From contig NZ_QZWF01000004.1 in NCBI RefSeq assembly GCF_004187715.1, positions 1 to 64,000 on the forward strand: a stretch of 64,000 nt of DNA, read 5' to 3'. Shown one piece after another: positions 60,374-64,000 of this stretch. Under the pieces are notes generated by a model, which searched no databases, was not told the origin of the DNA, and saw only the letters and a program-made list of their open reading frames with translations. The stretch's first letter is position 1, and the number at the start of each line of letters is the position of its first letter. Source of the DNA: Streptomyces sp. F001 (GTDB taxonomy: Bacteria; Actinomycetota; Actinomycetes; Streptomycetales; Streptomycetaceae). Both the position numbers and the translations under genes were made by a program.

Positions 60374-61569
60374 GCGCTCACCTCCCGGCAGGCCCGGTAG
60401 AAGTCCTTCCAGCCGTCCCGCTCACGGACGACCGCCTCCAGGTACTCCTGCCAGACGACCCGGTCGGCCGCCGGATCCCGGACGACGGCGCCGAGGATGC
60501 CCGCGGCGACGTCGCTCGGTCGCAGCACGCCGTCGCCGAAGTGCGCTGCCAGCGCAAGGCCGTTGGTGACGACGGAGATGGCCTCGGCGGTGGACAGCGT
60601 GCCGCTGGGCGACTTCACCTTCGTACGACCGTCGGACGTGACACCGTCGCGCAGCTCCCGGAAGACCGTCACCACACGACGGATCTCGTCGACGCCGTCA
60701 GGCACAGCGGGCAGATCGAGGGAGCGGCCGATCTGGTCGACGCGGCGCGAGACGATGTCGACCTCGGCCTCGACGCTCTCCGGCAGCGGCAGCACCACGG
60801 TGTTGAAGCGCCGACGCAGTGCGCTGGAGAGGTCGTTGACCCCTCGGTCGCGGTCGTTGGCCGTGGCGATCAGGTTGAAGCCGCGGACCGCCTGCACCTC
60901 CTGGCCCAGCTCCGGTATCGGCAGTGTCTTCTCCGACAGGATCGTGATGAGCGTGTCCTGCACATCGGCCGGGATGCGGGTCAGCTCCTCGACGCGTGCG
61001 GTCATTCCCTCGGCCATGGCCCGCATGACGGGGCTGGGCACCAGCGCGTCCCGGCTCGGGCCGTGGGCAAGCAGCTGCGCGTAGTTCCACCCGTACCGGA
61101 TCGCCTCCTCCGGCGTGCCGGCAGTGCCCTGCACCAGCAGGGTCGAGTCACCGCTGACCGCTGCGGCCAGATGCTCGGACACCCAGGTCTTCGCGGTGCC
61201 GGGCACGCCGAGCAGGAGCAGGGCGCGGTCGGTGGCGAGCGTGGTGACGGCGACCTCGATGATGCGGCGCGGGCCCACGTACTTCGGTGTGATGACCGTG
61301 CCGTCGGGCAGGGCGCCGCCGAGCAGGTACGTCGCGACAGCCCACGGCGACAGTTTCCAGCGGGTCGGCCGCGGCCGGTCGTCCTGCGCGGCCAGCGCGG
61401 CAAGTTCGTCCGCGAAGGCGTCCTCGGCGTGCGGGCGCAGCGCTTCTGCCGCGGGCGCGGATGTGCGCGCGCCCGCGCTCGCGGTTGTAGGTGTCTCCAC
61501 GCCCGTGTTCGCGGGCGCGGACCCGTTCTGGCTCGGGTCGACGGACGTCGGTTCTACGGACACAGGCAT
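60370..61569 (-). CDS. MoxR-type AAA ATPase
   Basis: 399 residues from ATG 61569, eight bases after GAGGGGG. After a ~70-residue flexible N-terminus the AAA core has Walker A LLGVPGTAKTWVSEHLAAAV (GVPGTAKT 121-128), a Walker B region reading VEELTRIPADVQDTLITILS (Glu where most MoxR proteins have Asp-Glu), NLIATANDRDRGVNDLSSAL as sensor 1, and the arginine finger ALRRRFN. It would drive remodelling with the VWA protein. First gene of the operon moxR - small ORF - DUF5682 - mini-ORF - VWA. A DNA-damage-type promoter box lies upstream. Confidence 0.9.
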   Translation of the reverse strand: MPVSVEPTSVDPSQNGSAPANTGVETPTTASAGARTSAPAAEALRPHAEDAFADELAALAAQDDRPRPTRWKLSPWAVATYLLGGALPDGTVITPKYVGPRRIIEVAVTTLATDRALLLLGVPGTAKTWVSEHLAAAVSGDSTLLVQGTAGTPEEAIRYGWNYAQLLAHGPSRDALVPSPVMRAMAEGMTARVEELTRIPADVQDTLITILSEKTLPIPELGQEVQAVRGFNLIATANDRDRGVNDLSSALRRRFNTVVLPLPESVEAEVDIVSRRVDQIGRSLDLPAVPDGVDEIRRVVTVFRELRDGVTSDGRTKVKSPSGTLSTAEAISVVTNGLALAAHFGDGVLRPSDVAAGILGAVVRDPAADRVVWQEYLEAVVRERDGWKDFYRACREVSA

Positions 61570-61612
61570 GGCTGAGTCCCCCTCCAGCTCGGCCGGTTCG
61601 GTTCTGGCATCC

Positions 61613-61635
61613 ACGGTGCACCACACCACTGACAA
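61613..61635 (-). promoter_or_regulatory. PafBC/RecA-NDp-like box upstream of moxR (weaker copy)
   Basis: Read on the minus strand: TTGTCAGTG (61635-61627), eight bases, CACCGT (61618-61613). The first block is a perfect match to the motif as I know it; the -10 has C in place of the first T. It forms an 11-bp inverted repeat with the box of the divergent gene. Confidence 0.55.
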
Positions 61636-61684
61636 TGCGATATGACCTGCGAAAACGTGCCGGCGGCCGCGCTCGCGAGACCGA

Positions 61685-61707
61685 TTGTCAGTGGGGGGAT
61701 CTACCTT
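61685..61707 (+). promoter_or_regulatory. PafBC/RecA-NDp-like DNA-damage promoter of the SWIM gene
   Basis: TTGTCAGTG (61685-61693), eight bases, TACCTT (61702-61707), matching the consensus TTGTCRGTG-N8-TAN3T of the RecA-independent actinobacterial DNA-damage promoter. The ATG at 61715 is seven bases beyond the -10, so the transcript would be leaderless. Confidence 0.75.
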
Positions 61708-61714
61708 CGATGCC

Positions 61715-63070
61715 ATGACTCAGCAGGGGGTGCGCTGGACTGCAGATCAGGTGCTGGCACTGGCGCCGGACGCGGCATCGCGCAAAGCGGGAAGCAAACT
61801 CGGTGCGGCGGGGCCGTGGTCCGAGGCAGGCAGTTCTGACGAGGGGACGCTGTGGGGGCTGTGCAAAGGCAGCGGCAGCAAGCCGTATCAGACGGTCATC
61901 GACATCGCGGACGCGTCCGGTCCCGCGTACAAGTGCAGTTGCCCGAGCCGCAAGTTCCCGTGCAAACACGCGCTGGGGCTGCTGCTGCTCTGGGCCGGCG
62001 GCGACGGCGCGGTGCCACCGGGCAAGGCGCCGGACTGGGCCGAGCAGTGGACAGCGGGGAGAAGGAAGCGTGCTGCGGAGAAACGAACGGCGAGCGCGGG
62101 CGGTTCCCCGTCCGGCTCCGCTGATCCGGAGGCGGCGCGGCGCCGGGCGGAGCGCCGGGCCGAGCGGATCACAGCGGGGACGACCGAGCTGGAGCAGCGT
62201 CTGACGGACCTGCTGCGCGGAGGGCTGGCCGCGGCGGAGCAGGCGGGGTACGGGCTGTGGGAGGAGACGGCGGCCCGCATGGTCGACGCCCAGGCTCCCG
62301 GACTGGCCGGCCGCGTAAGAGAGTTGGGTGCGATCCCGGCGTCGGGTCCGGGCTGGCCGGTGCGGCTGCTGGAGGAGTGCGCGCTGCTCCATCTCCTCGA
62401 CCAGGGCTGGCTGCGTCGCGACGGGCTGCCCGAGGGACTGGCGGCGACGGTCCGTTCCCGCATCGGTCTGCCCGCCTCGGCGGACGGCCCGCCGGTGCGC
62501 GACCGCTGGCTGGTCCTGGCCCAGTACGACAGGGCGGACGCCCGTCTGACGACCCGCCGGATCTGGCTGTACGGCGCCGAATCCGACCGCACCGCTCTCC
62601 TTCTCTCCTACGGCGCCGCCGGCCGGGCCCCCGAGCTCGCACTGCCGGTGGGGCTGACCCTGGAGGCGGAGGTGTCCGCCTACCCGGGCGGGAGCCGGCA
62701 GCGCGCCGCCCTGGGGGAACGGTTCGCGACGCCCACGTCCACCTCGATACGTCCACCAGGAGTGACGACGACGCAGGCGGTAGCCCGCTACGGCGACGCC
62801 CTCCGCGCCGACCCGTGGCTCGACTCGGTCCCGGTGACGCTGGACCGGGTCATACCGACCCCGGACGGCGACTCATGGCAACTGGCGGACGCCGACGAGA
62901 ACGCGGCACTGCCGCTCACGCCCACCGCCCGCTCCCGCCCCGGTCTCTGGCGGCTTGTAGCCCTGTCCGGCGGTGCTCCTGTCAAGGTCTTCGGCGAGTG
63001 CGGTCACCAGGGCTTCACCCCACTGACGGCCTGGCCGGCGGGCGCGGGCGAGGCGGTCCAGCTGTGCTGA
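61715..63070 (+). CDS. SWIM zinc-finger protein
   Basis: 451 residues from ATG 61715. The SWIM motif is C74-x-C76-x6-C83-x-H85 in YKCSCPSRKFPCKHALGLLL, expected to bind one zinc and to contact DNA or protein. A charged Ala/Arg-rich helix (EAARRRAERRAERITAGTTE) follows, then a ~250-residue domain with LLHLLDQGWLRRDGLPEGLA and RDRWLVLAQYDRADARLTTR. It starts a transcript divergent from moxR and sharing an inverted pair of damage-type boxes; the next gene (DUF5691) follows in the same direction. A role in DNA-damage response is an inference from the promoter and SWIM domain. Confidence 0.88.
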   Translation: MTQQGVRWTADQVLALAPDAASRKAGSKLGAAGPWSEAGSSDEGTLWGLCKGSGSKPYQTVIDIADASGPAYKCSCPSRKFPCKHALGLLLLWAGGDGAVPPGKAPDWAEQWTAGRRKRAAEKRTASAGGSPSGSADPEAARRRAERRAERITAGTTELEQRLTDLLRGGLAAAEQAGYGLWEETAARMVDAQAPGLAGRVRELGAIPASGPGWPVRLLEECALLHLLDQGWLRRDGLPEGLAATVRSRIGLPASADGPPVRDRWLVLAQYDRADARLTTRRIWLYGAESDRTALLLSYGAAGRAPELALPVGLTLEAEVSAYPGGSRQRAALGERFATPTSTSIRPPGVTTTQAVARYGDALRADPWLDSVPVTLDRVIPTPDGDSWQLADADENAALPLTPTARSRPGLWRLVALSGGAPVKVFGECGHQGFTPLTAWPAGAGEAVQLC

Positions 63071-63189
63071 GCCGCGGCCTCTCGGCGCCTCCGACCCGGC
63101 TCCAGGGGAAACGGCCCCCAGTGACGCCGCCCGCTCCGAACTGACCCACTCCGAACCACCGCACGGCATCCGCCCTTGAAAGGACCCTT

Positions 63190-64000
63190 GTGAACAGGAC
63201 TTCCGCTCCTGTGGATTCGCCCACGTCGGGCGTCTGGGAGGAGCTCGTCACCACCGCACTGCTCGGCACGGACCGGCGTACGCCACCCGGCGCCGCGCCC
63301 GGCCGGGAGGCGCCCGTGGCGCTGCTGAACGCCGCGGCCATGGAGACCGTACGTCGCCGAGCCGGACTGCGCCCGGCGCGGCCGGCCCAGCGCCCGGCAG
63401 CAGCCCCCGAGGACCCGCGCCCTCCGCTGCCCGCACCGGCGGCCCACAGGCTCGCGATGCTGCTGGCCGACCGTCCCGGCACCGCGGGCGGCGGACGCAG
63501 AGGCACCGCACCGGACCTCATGGAGCTGCTGCCCCAGTGGCTCGCAACAGCGAACGCCCGCGGTTTCATGGCACCCCCGGAGGCCCTGCCCGCCCTGCTG
63601 GACGCGGCCCGGGGCCGTACGGATCTGCGGCCGGCGGCGCTGACCTTCGCCGGCCCACGTGCCCTGTGGCTCGCCCGGCTCAACCCGGACTGGCGATTCG
63701 CGCTGCGCGCGACACCGGGCGGAGGCACGTCGCTGCCGCACCTCGACGACACGGACAAGGTGCAACAGCTGTGGCAGGAGGGCCTGTTCGCCGAACGCGT
63801 GGCTCTCCTGGCAGCCATACGCGCCCATGAACCCGGCACCGCACGTGAGCTGCTCGCGACAACCTGGGCGACGGAGCGGGCCGAGGACCGGCTGATGTTT
63901 CTCGACTCACTGCGTACGAATCTCGGCGACGAGGACGAGGCGTTCCTGGAACAGTCCCTGTCCGACCGCAGCCGCAACGTCCGGGCGACGGCGGCGGAGT
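63190..64000 (+). CDS. DUF5691 family protein, N-terminal part (runs off the window)
   Basis: The first ~270 residues from GTG 63190, shortly after GAAAGGAC. It begins VNRTSAPVDSPTSGVWEELV, then TTALLGTDRRTPPG, the typical opening of DUF5691 proteins that accompany SWIM, DUF5682, MoxR and VWA genes. The visible part is helical and Ala/Arg/Leu-rich, with HEAT-like stretches near the cut end (AEDRLMFLDSLRTNLGDEDE). No catalytic motif is visible. It continues past base 64000. Confidence 0.8.
   Translation, partial: MNRTSAPVDSPTSGVWEELVTTALLGTDRRTPPGAAPGREAPVALLNAAAMETVRRRAGLRPARPAQRPAAAPEDPRPPLPAPAAHRLAMLLADRPGTAGGGRRGTAPDLMELLPQWLATANARGFMAPPEALPALLDAARGRTDLRPAALTFAGPRALWLARLNPDWRFALRATPGGGTSLPHLDDTDKVQQLWQEGLFAERVALLAAIRAHEPGTARELLATTWATERAEDRLMFLDSLRTNLGDEDEAFLEQSLSDRSRNVRATAAE

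Noticed and set aside
57688..61575. Very long open frame on the plus strand opposite the MoxR, DUF5682 and VWA genes
   Set aside because: Typical high-GC antisense frame: its peptide is His/Arg/Gly-rich with no motifs, while the minus-strand frames contain Walker, MIDAS and conserved domain sequence.

Overview
The window is GC-rich actinobacterial DNA: coding frames have strongly G/C third positions, GTG starts are common, genes are tightly packed, and there is a TTA-containing regulatory gene and a high-copy Streptomyces intergenic repeat. The gene content and order (sucC-sucD, purN-purH, folD, mdh, glyA, trpS, D-Ala-D-Ala carboxypeptidase) match what I remember of the central Streptomyces chromosome, so this is almost certainly a Streptomyces core region with accessory insertions. 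I see no tRNA, rRNA, CRISPR array, transposase or integrase.

Layout. 1-6 kb: envelope and housekeeping genes (metallophosphoesterase fragment, D-Ala-D-Ala carboxypeptidase, YihY/BrkB protein, DprE2-like SDR, 2'-5' RNA ligase-like protein, trpS). 5.7-8.9 kb: an ECF sigma factor, its probable membrane anti-sigma partner and two related secreted/anchored proteins; the same ECF-type promoter (GGGAACC-N13-CGGTGTACC) precedes the sigma gene and the first secreted protein. 8.9-13.5 kb: glyA behind a ZTP (pfl) riboswitch, rocD, and a ygiC/ygiB-like pair. 13.9-21.1 kb: a decayed accessory block with a frameshifted monooxygenase, an aminodeoxychorismate synthase fused by deletion to the tail of an FAD monooxygenase, an ADC-lyase-like protein, three AhpD/CMD-family proteins around a MocR regulator, and a PEP-mutase remnant. 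21.1-28.3 kb: one operon for glycine betaine synthesis and uptake (aldehyde dehydrogenase, choline-oxidase-like enzyme, ABC ATPase, double permease, binding protein).

28.5-38.4 kb: a frameshifted membrane-anchored protein, a two-gene module whose products share a GSTFAIG motif at opposite termini, a MarR-GNAT fusion with a palindromic operator, mdh, an XRE/DUF2690 transmembrane protein, DUF3017, folD. 38.6-46.4 kb: an FHA protein and a membrane Ser/Thr kinase carrying an extracellular I36-like domain and a TTA codon, an ArsR-type regulator, small membrane and secreted proteins, and purH-purN. 46.4-52.3 kb: a DUF6350 membrane protein, an HTH/sigma-like membrane protein, and sucC-sucD. 52.8-56.4 kb: a 711-residue secreted protein built largely of 11-residue repeats and a proline-rich exported protein. 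56.5-64 kb: a MoxR ATPase, DUF5682 and VWA operon joined by two mini-ORFs, divergent from SWIM-DUF5691; the shared promoter region carries an inverted pair of ATTGTCAGTGG boxes resembling the PafBC/RecA-NDp DNA-damage promoter.

Caution on sequence quality: at least five genes are broken by what look like single-base indels in G or C runs (near 8252, 14000, 37889, 48502, and in the 28489-29599 gene), with further frame changes in the PabAB linker and in the gene at 45557. Uncorrected homopolymer error is at least as likely as real gene loss for these. The deletions in pabAB and the PEP-mutase gene are not of that type and look genuine.
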